Source of the DNA: Streptomyces sp. NBC_01471
Lineage (GTDB): Bacteria > Actinomycetota > Actinomycetes > Streptomycetales > Streptomycetaceae
DNA: 64,000 bases
NCBI RefSeq assembly: GCF_041438865.1
Contig: NZ_CP109450.1
Span: 248,001-312,000, forward strand
Direction of reading: 5' to 3'
The translations under genes and the position numbers were made by a program. The number at the start of each line of letters is the position of its first letter. The first letter of the stretch is position 1. The notes beneath the pieces are model-generated. The model saw only the letters and a program-made list of their open reading frames with translations, ran no database searches and was not told the DNA's origin. Below, piece after piece: positions 8,415 to 17,383 of this stretch.

Positions 8415-9773
8415 GTGACCACCACTCTCATGAATCACGCGCCTCCCCCACCCGCACTCATCGCCGTGCACAAGCGCCGGGCAAGGCGCCGCGGACGCGT
8501 CATCGCCCTCGCCTTCGCCCTCCCCGCCCTGCTCCTGCTGGGTGCGCTCGTCGTCTACCCCGTGCTGTTCTCAGTGGGCCGCAGCTTCTTCGACGCCTCC
8601 GGTGACCGGTTCGTCGGTACGGGCAACTACAGCGAGATGTTCCGGGACCCCACCACACTCAAAGCGATCCGCAACACCACGATCTGGGTGATCGCTGCCC
8701 CCACTCTCCTGACCGGACTCGGTCTCCTGCTCGCGGTGCTCGTCGAGAAGATCCGCTGGGCCACCGCGTTCAAACTGCTGCTGTTCATGCCGATGGCCGT
8801 CTCGTTCCTGGCCGCCGGCATCATCTTCCGGCTCGCCTACGACCAGGACCCCAGCAAGGGCGTACTGAACGCCACCGTGGTCAGCGTCCACGACGCCTTC
8901 AAGGGCACATCGCCCTATCCGACGGCCCGGATCCGCGACGGACAGGGCCTCACCAGATCTTCCGACGGCTCGTACCGCACGAGGGCCGGCTCCACCCCCG
9001 GCCACACGGTCTCCCTCCCACTGGTCGGTGTACTCCCCAAGGACCTACCGAAGGGCGCTGCGCCCGCCGCGGGAGCTGCCGGACGGAAAGCCATGCCGGA
9101 CGAACTGCGCGGTGTCGTCTACCTGGACTTCACACCCGGCGGAGCAGGCACACCAGGCCGGGTCGACCGCCGGGAGAGCGGACTGCCGGGGGTGAAGGTC
9201 GAGGCCGTCCAGCACGGAAGGACCGTCGCGCACACGCAGACGGCAGCCGACGGGTCCTTCGACTTCTCCGGGCTCCACGGCGGCTCGTACACACTGAAAC
9301 TGCCCGCATCGAACTTCGCCCCGCCCTACCAGGGCGTGTCCTGGCTCGGGCCCGCGCTCGTCACACCCGCGATCATCGGGGCCTATCTCTGGATCTGGAC
9401 CGGTTTCTCCATGGTCCTCATCAGTGCCGGGCTCGCCGCACTCCCCCGTGACGCACTGGAGGCGGCCCGGATGGACGGCGCCGGCGAGTGGCAGATCTTC
9501 CGCAGGATCACCGTACCCCTGCTGGCCCCGGTCCTCACGGTCGTCTTCGTCACCCTCGTGATCAACGTGATGAAGGTCTTCGACCTCGTCTACATCATCG
9601 CCCCCGGACCGGTGCAGGAGAACGCCACCGTGCTCGCCACCCAGATGTGGCTGGTGTCCTTCGGCGGCGGCAACAACCAGGGGCTGGGCAGCGCCCTCGG
9701 CGTACTGCTCCTGGCCCTGGTGACGCCCGCCATGATCTTCAACGTCCGCCGCTTCCGAAGGAGCCAGCGATGA
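8415..9773 (+). CDS. MalF-like sugar ABC permease with extracytoplasmic domain insertion
   Basis: Inner-membrane permease of the carbohydrate importer. It is 452 residues, against about 300 for the usual family member. Membrane helices lie near residues 28-52, 90-140 and 315-445, and the cytoplasmic EAA loop is EAARMDGAGEWQIFRRITVPL. Between the third helix and the remaining helices, about residues 153-312, is a hydrophilic insert. It ends in a module with LRGVVYLDFTPGG, GLPGVKVEAV and TAADGSFDFSGLHGGSYTLKL, the signature of a carboxypeptidase-regulatory/SdrD-B-like beta-sandwich. The GTG at 8415 is preceded by AGGA. E. coli MalF also carries a folded P2 loop at this position, but this module is of a different type. 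The 3' end overlaps the next gene (ATGA). Confidence 0.9.
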   Translation: MTTTLMNHAPPPPALIAVHKRRARRRGRVIALAFALPALLLLGALVVYPVLFSVGRSFFDASGDRFVGTGNYSEMFRDPTTLKAIRNTTIWVIAAPTLLTGLGLLLAVLVEKIRWATAFKLLLFMPMAVSFLAAGIIFRLAYDQDPSKGVLNATVVSVHDAFKGTSPYPTARIRDGQGLTRSSDGSYRTRAGSTPGHTVSLPLVGVLPKDLPKGAAPAAGAAGRKAMPDELRGVVYLDFTPGGAGTPGRVDRRESGLPGVKVEAVQHGRTVAHTQTAADGSFDFSGLHGGSYTLKLPASNFAPPYQGVSWLGPALVTPAIIGAYLWIWTGFSMVLISAGLAALPRDALEAARMDGAGEWQIFRRITVPLLAPVLTVVFVTLVINVMKVFDLVYIIAPGPVQENATVLATQMWLVSFGGGNNQGLGSALGVLLLALVTPAMIFNVRRFRRSQR

Positions 9774-10609
9774 ACGCGCTCAGGCGAGGCCTCTCCAGCG
9801 GCCTGGTCCAGGCATTCCTGGTGATCGTCGGCCTGCTCTGGCTCACCCCGCTCGCCGGACTGTTCTTCTCCTCGCTCCGCTCGTCCCAGGACAACGCGGG
9901 CAGTGGCTGGTGGACCAGCCTGGCCAGCCCCGGAAAGCTGTCCTTCGACAACTACTCCGCGCTCCTCGGCAACGCGGGCATGACACGGGCCTTCTGGAAC
10001 ACGGTACTGATCTCTGTCCCGGCCACCTTCCTGGTCGTGGTGATCGCGGCGCTCGCCGCCTACGCCTTCGCCTGGCTGGAGTTCCCCGGCCGGGACGCGA
10101 TCTTCCTCCCCGTGGTGGCTCTGCTGGTGGTACCGGTCCAGATCGGGCTGCTCCCGGTCGCCAAACTCTTCGGTCAACTGGGCCTGTTCGGGACCATCCC
10201 CGGCGTCATCCTGTTCCACGTGGCCTACGGACTGCCGTTCGCCATCTTTCTGCTGCGCAACTACTTCGGCGAGATGCCGCGGGAGATGCTGGAGGCGGCG
10301 CGCATGGACGGCGGCAACGAGTGGCGCATCTTCACCCGCCTCGTGCTGCCCGTCGGTCGGCCCGCGATCGCCAGCCTGGCGATCTTCCAGTTCCTCTGGG
10401 TGTGGAACGACATGCTCGTCTCACTGCTCTTCGCCGACAGCTCCTCACAGCCTCTGACGGTGGAACTCCAGTCGCAGGTACGGCAGTTCGGCAGCAATGT
10501 GGATGTGCTGGCGCCAGGTGCGTTCCTGTCCCTGATCGTGCCGGTGGCCGTGTTCTTCGCCTTCCAGCGGCATTTCGTACAAGGGGTGATGGCGGGCTCG
10601 GTGAAATAG
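9770..10609 (+). CDS. MalG-like sugar ABC permease
   Basis: Second membrane subunit of the carbohydrate importer, 279 residues with six predicted helices. The EAA loop is clear (EAARMDGGNEWRIFTRLVLPV), as is the C-terminal FVQGVMAGSVK typical of MalG relatives. The ATG overlaps the stop of the MalF-like gene and follows GAAGGAG. No ATPase gene follows, so the importer probably uses a shared MsiK-type ATPase encoded elsewhere, as is known for Streptomyces sugar systems. Confidence 0.93.
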   Translation: MNALRRGLSSGLVQAFLVIVGLLWLTPLAGLFFSSLRSSQDNAGSGWWTSLASPGKLSFDNYSALLGNAGMTRAFWNTVLISVPATFLVVVIAALAAYAFAWLEFPGRDAIFLPVVALLVVPVQIGLLPVAKLFGQLGLFGTIPGVILFHVAYGLPFAIFLLRNYFGEMPREMLEAARMDGGNEWRIFTRLVLPVGRPAIASLAIFQFLWVWNDMLVSLLFADSSSQPLTVELQSQVRQFGSNVDVLAPGAFLSLIVPVAVFFAFQRHFVQGVMAGSVK

Positions 10610-10632
10610 CCGCCCACGGTCCCGCAGAAATA

Positions 10633-10664
10633 CGAGTTGCCGCGCCCTCGGGCGCGGCAACTCG
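10633..10664 (+). terminator. intrinsic-type terminator hairpin after the sugar operon
   Basis: A perfect 14-bp stem (CGAGTTGCCGCGCC and its complement) with a CTCG tetraloop begins 23 bases after the last permease codon. No T-run follows, as is usual for Streptomyces terminators. It can also serve the convergent gene ending at 10702. Confidence 0.85.
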
Positions 10665-10701
10665 CTGCTCACTCACACTCCGTCCAGCGGGCTCACCCCG
10701 T

Positions 10702-11460
10702 TCAGGAGCATTCACCCGACTGCAGGGCCTGCGGAGGGGACATCGACACCTGGTCGTCCACCATGCCGCTGTCGTCCTTCACCGGAGACGTGGCAGTGTA
10801 GTCGGTGATGCCGTAGTAGTGGTGCCCGTAACCCTCGCCCGGCTTGTTGCCGGTATGGCCGTAGTTGATCCACATCACACCGGTCGCCTGCTGCTCCTGG
10901 TACCGGTGCTGCAGGTGTGCTTTGTAGCCCTGTGGGACATAGGCGAAGAACGACTGTGTCGAGCCGGTGGCCGTGCCCCAGCTGTGGGCGTAGCTGGTCG
11001 AGAAGCTGGTCTTGAACATTTCGTCCAGCCCCACCTCCAGGCTGGCGGTCACCGTCACCGTACTCGTCGTCGTGTACGTGCTGGACGAACTCCAGTTGAG
11101 GTTGTTCGCGTCGTTGCCTCCGTAGCAGTTCATGAAGTCCGAGCTCAGCGGCGCCCAGTCGCCGTAGCCGACAGCCTGCGGGTCGCTGTAGGGGTAGAAG
11201 CCGCAGCTGATGTTGTCCAGCTGGCCCAACTGGGCCGCAGCGCAGTCCTGGACCAGCTGCGTAGCGCTGACCGCGCCGGGCTGGGACTCCGCGGGGTAGG
11301 CACTGACCGGCGCACCGAATTGCGTGCCGTCCTTCAGGCACACGAGTTTGTCGCAGTGCTGGGGTGTTTCGGCGAACGCAAGGGTCGTACCCAGCGCGGA
11401 GAGGGCAACGGTGGCAGCCGCCACAGCCAGAGTTCGCACGGCAGGACGTCTCATGGACAT
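10702..11460 (-). CDS. secreted aerolysin/ETX-MTX2-like protein (putative)
   Basis: A 252-residue exported protein of uncertain function. The signal peptide MSMRRPAVRTLAVAAATVALSALGTTLAFA is clear. The mature region has paired cysteines (CDKLVC, CAAAQ, ISCGFY, MNCYGG, GECS). Its C-terminal half has a long alternating Ser/Thr-hydrophobic stretch (TTTSTVTVTASLEVGLDEMF then TSFSTSYAHSWGTATGSTQ) followed by YVPQGYKAHL. This pattern resembles the beta-hairpin insertion and amphipathic strands of aerolysin-fold pore formers. The resemblance is by pattern only and needs structure comparison. The start is taken as ATG 11460 (ATG 11454 is also possible); no strong ribosome site is visible. Confidence 0.65.
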   Translation of the reverse strand: MSMRRPAVRTLAVAAATVALSALGTTLAFAETPQHCDKLVCLKDGTQFGAPVSAYPAESQPGAVSATQLVQDCAAAQLGQLDNISCGFYPYSDPQAVGYGDWAPLSSDFMNCYGGNDANNLNWSSSSTYTTTSTVTVTASLEVGLDEMFKTSFSTSYAHSWGTATGSTQSFFAYVPQGYKAHLQHRYQEQQATGVMWINYGHTGNKPGEGYGHHYYGITDYTATSPVKDDSGMVDDQVSMSPPQALQSGECS

Positions 11461-11818
11461 ATCCAATCGGGGAGGGGACCACGTCCGGGCGCAGCGGCAG
11501 CCGGACAGGCCGGGGCCGCAGTTCCCACGTGGACTGGTGCCGGGGGGGAAGGAGGGGATGCGTCGCCGTTCGGATGCACGGACGAACACAGGTACCAAGT
11601 TACGGGTGACACTGCTCACGTCACCACGGCAGAGACGACAACGCGCATGGGTGCTGTTCGTTCAACGCCAGGGCGGTAAAGAGGCGTTGGGACCTGCTAT
11701 AACTCTGGCGCACGAGAGGACACGGGGCTTCGGCTCCCGCCCCATCCGGGTGCGGTCCGGGCCTCATCCGCCGAATACGGCCCGGGCCTCATCCAATACG
11801 AAAGGAACCTCCCTCATC
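11461..11818. promoter_or_regulatory. divergent intergenic region with direct repeats
   Basis: Separates two divergent secreted-protein genes. TATAAC at 11698-11703 is a plausible -10 element for the rightward gene; a matching -35 is not obvious. Just before that gene's ribosome site, CCGGGCCTCATCC occurs at 11757-11769 and again at 11782-11794, each followed shortly by AATACG, an imperfect tandem repeat of about 25 bases. No gene is seen here. Confidence 0.4.
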
Positions 11819-12706
11819 GTGAGCAGGAAGAAGAAGTTGAACAGGAAGCGACTGGGTATCGCGATCGCAGTCGGCTGCTGTGCGATGGCCGCCGTCCCGG
11901 CCCTCCTCAGTACCGCGAACGGCGCGACGGCAAGCCAGGCCATCGGGATTCCGGCCTACATCAACCCGGGGTCCGGAGCCTGGGACGCCTTCGACAGCCC
12001 CGCTCCGGGAGCGGGGCTGATCGTGGCCAATCCGGAGAGCGGCCCCGGGGGCAGCACGGACGCCGCCTACACCACCGCGATAGAGAAGGCCCACCAGGAG
12101 GGCAAGAAGGTCGTCGGTTACGTGGACACGGGCTACTTCGGGACCAGCGGCTGGACCGCACCGGGCGGCGGCGGTACCTCCACGGACGCGTGGCTCACGA
12201 CGATCGAGAAGAACGTCGACACCTGGTACGACCAGTACGGCAGCGCGGGGCTCAGCGGCATCTTCTTCGACGACGCCCTGCACGACTGCGGTCCCAGCTC
12301 GGGGAGCACCGAGTACGTCGATCTCTACAAGAAGATCGAGGGCTATGTGAAGTCCAAGGACAGCTCAGCCCAAGTGATCATCAACCCGGGCGGGGGCACC
12401 GACCAGTGCTACGCGGACGCAGCTGACACGCTGGTGACCTTCGAGGGCAGCTATGCCACGTACCAGAAGTTCGCCCCCCAGTCCTGGGAGAAGTCCGTCG
12501 CTCCGTCGAAGATCTGGCATCTGGTCTACGAGACGAGCGCGTCCCAGATGCCCAGCGCGATCGCGCTGTCGAAGGAGCGCAACGCCGGCTACGTCTACGT
12601 GACCGACGACGATGACACACCCGTCGACGGCCAGCAGTGGGGGAACCCCTGGGACACGGTGGCCTCCTACTGGTCACAGGAGGTCGCCGCGGTCAGCAAG
12701 GACTGA
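11819..12706 (+). CDS. secreted spherulation-specific family 4-like protein
   Basis: A 295-residue protein with a Sec signal peptide (RLGIAIAVGCCAMAAVPALLSTANGATA). The mature part matches the spherulin-4 fold family, TIM-barrel proteins related to glycosidases: IPAYINPGSGAWD, KVVGYVDTGYF, GLSGIFFDDALHDC, VIINPGGGTD and TLVTFEGSYATYQ. Acidic residues at strand ends (the FFDD and FEGS motifs) fit a glycosidase-like site, but no substrate is known. The GTG at 11819 has AAGGAA 10 bases upstream. It is divergent from the aerolysin-like gene and ends at a strong bidirectional hairpin. Confidence 0.85.
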   Translation: MSRKKKLNRKRLGIAIAVGCCAMAAVPALLSTANGATASQAIGIPAYINPGSGAWDAFDSPAPGAGLIVANPESGPGGSTDAAYTTAIEKAHQEGKKVVGYVDTGYFGTSGWTAPGGGGTSTDAWLTTIEKNVDTWYDQYGSAGLSGIFFDDALHDCGPSSGSTEYVDLYKKIEGYVKSKDSSAQVIINPGGGTDQCYADAADTLVTFEGSYATYQKFAPQSWEKSVAPSKIWHLVYETSASQMPSAIALSKERNAGYVYVTDDDDTPVDGQQWGNPWDTVASYWSQEVAAVSKD

Positions 12707-12731
12707 CCCGCCGCCGGCCGGGGCGCTCGCG

Positions 12732-12779
12732 CGAAGGCCCGGTCACTCGCCGCAGAACGGGCGGGTGACCGGGCCTTCG
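12732..12779. terminator. bidirectional terminator hairpin
   Basis: A 15-bp perfect stem (CGAAGGCCCGGTCAC at 12732-12746 pairing with 12765-12779) lies between two convergent genes and can end transcription from both sides. Confidence 0.8.
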
Positions 12780-12847
12780 GGCCGTCGGCGTCCGGGGCCG
12801 GAGTTCCCTCGGCGGTGCCGCCGCAACGGACGTACTGACGTCCTGGC

Positions 12848-13840
12848 TCAGCCCTTCAGGATCGCGTCGATCCGGGCCAGTTCTGCCGCGTCGAACTCCA
12901 GATTACGGATCGCGCCCACGCTGTCCTCCAGCTGCCGGGGGCTACTCGCGCCGACCAGGGCCGAGGTGACCCGGCCGCCGCGCAGCACCCAGGCCAGGGC
13001 CAGCTGGGCCAGGGACTGCCCGCGGGACCCGGCGAGGTCGTTGAGCGCACGCAGGCGGCCCACCAGGTCCTCGGAGAGCGCGTCCGAGCTCAGGAACGGG
13101 CTGTCGCTCGCCGCCCGCGAGTCCGCCGGGATGCCGTCGAGGTAGCGGCCGGTCAGCACGCCCTGCTCCAGCGGCGAGTAGACGATGGAGCCCGCCTGCA
13201 GCTCGTCCAGGGTGTCCAGTACGCCTTCGCTCTCGGGGCGCCGGTCGAGCATCGAGTAGCGCGGCTGATGGATCAGCAGAGGCGTGCCGAGGTCGCCGAG
13301 GATGCGGGCTGCCTCACGGGTCTCCTGTGCGGAGTAGTTGGATACGCCGACGTAGAGCGCCTTGCCCTGCTGGACCGCAGTGTGCAGGGCTCCCATCGTC
13401 TCCTCCAGTGGGGTCTCCGGGTACGGGCGGTGCGAGTAGAAGATGTCGACGTAGTCCAGGCCCAGCCGCTTCAGGCTCTGGTCGAGCGAGGACAGCATGT
13501 ACTTGCGCGAGCCCCATTCCCCGTACGGTCCGGGCCACATGAGGTGTCCGGCCTTGGTGGAGATCACCAGTTCGTCCCGGTACGGCGCGAAGTCCGCCCG
13601 CAGTGCGTCACCGAGCGCGGACTCGGCGGCACCGGGCGGCGGACCGTAGTTGTTGGCCAGGTCGAAGTGGGTGACACCCAGATCGAAGGCACGCCGCAGG
13701 ATGGCGCGCTGGGTTTCGGCCGGCCGCTCGGGGCCGAAGTTGTGCCACAGGCCGAGCGACAGCGCGGGGAGCTTCAGACCACTGCTTCCGGTGCGCCGGT
13801 AGGGCATGTCGGTGTAACGGTCGGGGTGTGCGGTGTACAA
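12848..13840 (-). CDS. aldo/keto reductase (L-glyceraldehyde 3-phosphate reductase type)
   Basis: NADPH-dependent oxidoreductase of 330 residues in the AKR14/YghZ group, acting on aldehydes such as glyceraldehyde 3-phosphate or methylglyoxal. Visible landmarks: LALSLGLWHNFG near the N-terminus, DLANNYGPPPGAAE carrying the catalytic Tyr, STKAGHLMWPGPYG with the Lys, and DYVDIFYSHRPYPETPLEE with the His. The start is the TTG at 13840, which has GGAG 5 bases upstream; an ATG at 13807 lacks a ribosome site. It appears monocistronic. Confidence 0.9.
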   Translation of the reverse strand: MYTAHPDRYTDMPYRRTGSSGLKLPALSLGLWHNFGPERPAETQRAILRRAFDLGVTHFDLANNYGPPPGAAESALGDALRADFAPYRDELVISTKAGHLMWPGPYGEWGSRKYMLSSLDQSLKRLGLDYVDIFYSHRPYPETPLEETMGALHTAVQQGKALYVGVSNYSAQETREAARILGDLGTPLLIHQPRYSMLDRRPESEGVLDTLDELQAGSIVYSPLEQGVLTGRYLDGIPADSRAASDSPFLSSDALSEDLVGRLRALNDLAGSRGQSLAQLALAWVLRGGRVTSALVGASSPRQLEDSVGAIRNLEFDAAELARIDAILKG

Positions 13841-14565
13841 CGCGACTCCATAAGGGTTGGCACAGGGTCTCCCGTTCCACTCTTCCCCGGATGGTGTGCA
13901 GCGGTCCAGCAGAAATCAGCTGGGGCGGTCCGCGACCGCCCCGGGCCCGCACACTGATCAGCGGGCATGAGCGTTTGACCGGTACCTCGCCCCCTCTCCC
14001 CGGGCCGGTCCCGGGTGCCGGAGCAGCCCCCGTACTCACTCCTGATGGGCCGCGAACCAGCGCACGCACTCACGTGGGCCCCGGCCTGCCCCGCCCCACC
14101 GGCACGCATGTCCTGGTTTGCGACCACCGGCCCCGCTGGAAGAACGGAGCACCCTCACGTTCGGGTCGCCCCCAGCCTCTGGGCGACAGGTGTCGGTCAC
14201 GACGGCCTCAAAGGCATGCTCGTCGAGCACGAGTGCTGCGGGGTGAAACCCCGAGCACGAAGGCTGCGGGGTGCCCCCCTCCCCTGCCCCTCGTCCCGTC
14301 GCACCCAAGCAGCCGCACGGCGGAACACCCTTAGGGATTTTCCCTGGTCCGCCGGACGGACAGATCGGCAAAGCTGGTGGTCATCCGGTCCGCGGTCCCG
14401 ACGCCGGCGCCGCATGCACCCAGCCGGGCGACATGCCATGCCCGCCATCCGCGATCGTCCCCACCCCTGAGACGGCACCGCACCGAACACCGGAAACACG
14501 AGGGGAGACCGGGCGGCCGGCAGCCGGCCGGTCCTCAACACCCCGATAGAGAAGGGCGAAAGCCG
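13841..14565. other. long non-coding interval
   Basis: About 725 bases between the divergent aldo/keto reductase and DeoR units with no convincing gene. Around 14224-14273 a near repeat of CGAGCACGA-N2-GCTGCGGGGTG occurs twice in tandem. The region probably contains the DeoR-unit promoter, but I see no clear -35/-10 pair. Confidence 0.3.
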
Positions 14566-14640
14566 ATGAGCCGCGGAAACAACTGGCGCAGCCGCCGCCG
14601 GAATCCGTCCAGCGAACGTGGTGGGGCAACCGGTGAGTGA
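14566..14640 (+). CDS. short leader ORF upstream of the DeoR gene
   Basis: A 24-codon frame starting ATG at 14566, preceded by GAAGGGCGAAAG, encodes a very basic peptide (MSRGNNWRSRRRNPSS...). Its TGA at 14638-14640 overlaps the GTG start of the DeoR regulator (14633) in the string GTGAGTGA. The placement suggests translational coupling or leader-peptide control. It could equally be chance, since no homologue is known to me. Confidence 0.35.
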   Translation: MSRGNNWRSRRRNPSSERGGATGE

Positions 14641-15466
14641 CAGAGCACGCGACACACGTATTTCGATGATCCTCAGCTGGCTGACGCGGCGCGGAGAGCT
14701 TCAGGTCCGACTCCTCGCCCCCCTTCTCGGAGTCTCGGGAGCCACGGTGCGCCGGGACCTCGCGGTGATGGAGGAGAAAGGACTCATCCGCCGGTCGTAC
14801 GGAAGAATCACGGCGACCCGCCGCAGCACGGAACTGCCCGTCAGCCTGCGGTTGTCACAGAACATCGAAGCCAAGCGCCGCATCGGGGCGCTGGCCTCCT
14901 CACTCATACCGCCCCGCACACTCACGGTGGCACTGGGCGGGGGCAGCACGGTCGGCTTCGTCGCCAGAAACCTGGCCGCCCGGCGAGATCTGACAGTCGT
15001 CACCAACGGCCTCGACACGGCGACATGTCTGACAGCGCGGCAGACGGTCAACGTCGTGGTCACCGGCGGCACCGCGAGGCCGCTCTCCAACGACCTCGTC
15101 GGCAAAGCCGCAGAGCAGACGCTCCGTTCGTATCAGTTCGACTTCGCGGTCGTCGGGACGGACGGTGTCAGCCCGAAGGCAGGCTTCACCCAACACAGTC
15201 CCAGCGGGGCGGAAATCGACCGCATCATGCTCGAACAGGCCGAATGCGGAATTATCGTGGCCGACAGTTCGAAGCTGGGAAAGGTACACAAGACGAAGTT
15301 CGCCGACATTGCCTCACTCCACACCATGGTCACGGACTCGCACGCGAACGCGGACATGGTGGCGTTCCTCAGGAAGTCCGGTCTGAACACGATCCTGGTC
15401 GTCATACCTCCGGACGCGGGATTTACTCAACGTGCGAAGCCCGGGGTGTCCCCCAAGCCACGCTGA
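14633..15466 (+). CDS. DeoR family transcriptional regulator
   Basis: Sugar-phosphate-responsive regulator of 277 residues. The N-terminal DeoR helix-turn-helix reads RGELQVRLLAPLLGVSGATVRRDLAVMEEKGLIRRSYGRI. The C-terminal ribose-5-phosphate-isomerase-like sensor domain includes ALGGGSTVGFVARNL, VVTNGLDTA, VVVTGGTAR, FDFAVVGTDGVSPKAGF and GIIVADSSKLGK. The GTG at 14633 is chosen; GTG 14618 is an alternative. It is isolated from catabolic genes, so its target is unclear. Confidence 0.9.
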   Translation: MSDRARDTRISMILSWLTRRGELQVRLLAPLLGVSGATVRRDLAVMEEKGLIRRSYGRITATRRSTELPVSLRLSQNIEAKRRIGALASSLIPPRTLTVALGGGSTVGFVARNLAARRDLTVVTNGLDTATCLTARQTVNVVVTGGTARPLSNDLVGKAAEQTLRSYQFDFAVVGTDGVSPKAGFTQHSPSGAEIDRIMLEQAECGIIVADSSKLGKVHKTKFADIASLHTMVTDSHANADMVAFLRKSGLNTILVVIPPDAGFTQRAKPGVSPKPR

Positions 15467-15989
15467 ATGGGCGGGCCTTCGGCACATTGAACACCTCGGC
15501 CGTGCACCACACGGTCAGCCTCCAGCGGCAACCCGCCGGCATGAGGATGCGCCGGCACCTGCCTTCATCGAGACGTATGCCGGGTGAGGGGCTGACGGAG
15601 TGCCTGGTGCAGCCGCCGTCGTCGGTTCCAGGCCGGGGTCACATGAGAGGACCGTCGACCATTAGCATGCGCGACACTCACATCTCAAGTCGCGTTCATG
15701 AAGCCGTTGCTCCGTAGAAACGGAATGGAAAGCTGGGCCCATGCAACAGAAGCACCGGCCTGCGGAAGCGGAACGGAGCACCGCCGGCTTCATACCTGCA
15801 GTCCGCCGACGAGAGACGTCATCAGTCCGGGACCAACGGGCCGCAGGACATCTGGGTCCTATGCCCCTTACGGATATCCGTGGCCGGACGGACGCCGGAC
15901 GGTGGCGGACCAGGAATCCGCACATCTCGGCACGCACCTGCCCGGTCGGGTGCTCGACGGTGAGTGGACAGAGGGAGGAGAACGCGAGT
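15467..15989. other. non-coding interval upstream of the AraC gene
   Basis: Roughly 520 bases without a supported gene. The frame of the AraC regulator stays open back to 15741, but the extra N-terminal residues look non-coding. I see no strong promoter or hairpin. Confidence 0.3.
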
Positions 15990-16979
15990 ATGCACGTCCA
16001 TTCGGCACCCGCACCGCAGGGGTACACCGTGCGAGTCCCTCCAGCTGAACCGCCCAGTCCGTTCACAGGCGCCCCGCGGAGACCGGGCTCGGACGACATC
16101 GAGCGGTGGCTTTCCTCCCTCAGCATGAACCGGGTGTTCGGCGAGCCCGATGTCGTCCGGGTGTCCTCCGAGCGGGACGAGCCCTGGTGCGCGGACCACT
16201 GGCCCAGCAACCCGCATCACGTGGTGTGTTTCGCCGTTTCCGGGACGAGCTACGGATCGGTCTGCGGGGAAAGCGTGGTGCTGGCCCCGGGCGGAGTGCT
16301 CTGGGCGCCACCGGGCACGCCCTTGCGTTTGCGGGCCCAGAGGCCGGGACCCTGCACGGTGCTCCGGCTGCGCCTCACCCACGACCCGTTCGTGGATGAT
16401 TTCAACGGACCGTTCCTCCTTGCCGACCGGCTCTGGGAAGCACACAGCCTGCTGTCGCAGTTGTCCGGTGAACTGTCGGACGGGTCACCTGTGGAACTGC
16501 GCGACGAGCGGGTACGAGGTCTGCTCACCGTCCTGTTCACATCGGTGTTCCGTGCGGCCGGCCGGAGCGAGGCACCGGGGCTCCTGAGCCGGTCCGCTCA
16601 GCAACTGATCACTGAACTCGCCGACCGACGTATCCACGAGCGTCTCCGCGCCGTCGACCTTGCCGATGCGGTCGATCTCAGCCCTGACTACTTCACCCGG
16701 GTGTTCCGCCGGACCTTCGGCATGCCTCCGCGTGAATGGCTGATGCGCCGCCGCATACGGCACGGCGCCTGGGCTCTGGACATTTCTGACCAGTCCATTA
16801 CAGAGATCGCGCATGCACTTGGTTACCTTGACCCGTTCCTGTTCAGCCGGCAGTTCAAGCTCACCATGGGGATGTCTCCGCAGACCTACCGCAGGAAGCA
16901 GCGCCTCGATGGCCCGCCCGCGGGCATCCGCCCAGGGCCGGCCCCTCGCCTTCCTCCGTTCCGCGGACTTCGCCTTTGA
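15990..16979 (+). CDS. AraC family transcriptional regulator
   Basis: A 329-residue regulator. The N-terminal half is a cupin-like ligand domain (HHVVCFAVSGTSYGSV, LAPGGVLWAPPGTPLRL). The C-terminal half has the two AraC helix-turn-helix motifs (RLRAVDLADAVDLSPDYFTRVFRRTFGMPPREWLMRRRI and QSITEIAHALGYLDPFLFSRQFKLTMGMSPQTYRR). ATG at 15990 follows GGAGGAG at 8 bases. The neighbours on both sides are non-coding or decayed, so the controlled genes may have been lost; the GH27 galactosidase 1.6 kb downstream is a possible target. Confidence 0.9.
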   Translation: MHVHSAPAPQGYTVRVPPAEPPSPFTGAPRRPGSDDIERWLSSLSMNRVFGEPDVVRVSSERDEPWCADHWPSNPHHVVCFAVSGTSYGSVCGESVVLAPGGVLWAPPGTPLRLRAQRPGPCTVLRLRLTHDPFVDDFNGPFLLADRLWEAHSLLSQLSGELSDGSPVELRDERVRGLLTVLFTSVFRAAGRSEAPGLLSRSAQQLITELADRRIHERLRAVDLADAVDLSPDYFTRVFRRTFGMPPREWLMRRRIRHGAWALDISDQSITEIAHALGYLDPFLFSRQFKLTMGMSPQTYRRKQRLDGPPAGIRPGPAPRLPPFRGLRL

Positions 16980-17177
16980 GCCGTGGGCCGTGCGCCGTGA
17001 GCCGTGCGCCTCGACGGAACAAACTCGTATTCAGTACCGGGATTTCGCCGAGCGCTGGGTTTGTCGGCTGACCGTGATTTCCGGAGTAGCGGGAGACTGG
17101 TGCGCGGACCGCAGCACCCACCCGGTCAGTACGGGATTTCCTGGATTCGGGGAACCTGTACTGACCGGTGGGCGGGT

Positions 17178-17381
17178 TCAGCGCTCAGGCAGCCCCGCCC
17201 GGCTGGTTGGCCGGGGGCCCGTCAAGGCGAACGCGGGCTGCACCGGCGGCGCAGTGAGCCTCCCGGCGCACGCCAGAGTGCGGACCGCGCCCGCGCAGGC
17301 TACGCCGGTCAGGGCCAGCGCGGTCCACACCAGCCACAGCACCTGGTGCTGCTGGACGTAGTCCCAGTTGAGAATGGCCAC
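17178..17381 (-). CDS. possible small membrane protein (unsupported family)
   Basis: A 67-codon frame beginning GTG with one clear membrane helix (VLWLVWTALALTGVACAGAV). It has no good ribosome site and lies opposite the start of a decayed region, so it may itself be a remnant or chance frame. Confidence 0.25.
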   Translation of the reverse strand: MAILNWDYVQQHQVLWLVWTALALTGVACAGAVRTLACAGRLTAPPVQPAFALTGPRPTSRAGLPER

Positions 17382-17383
17382 CC

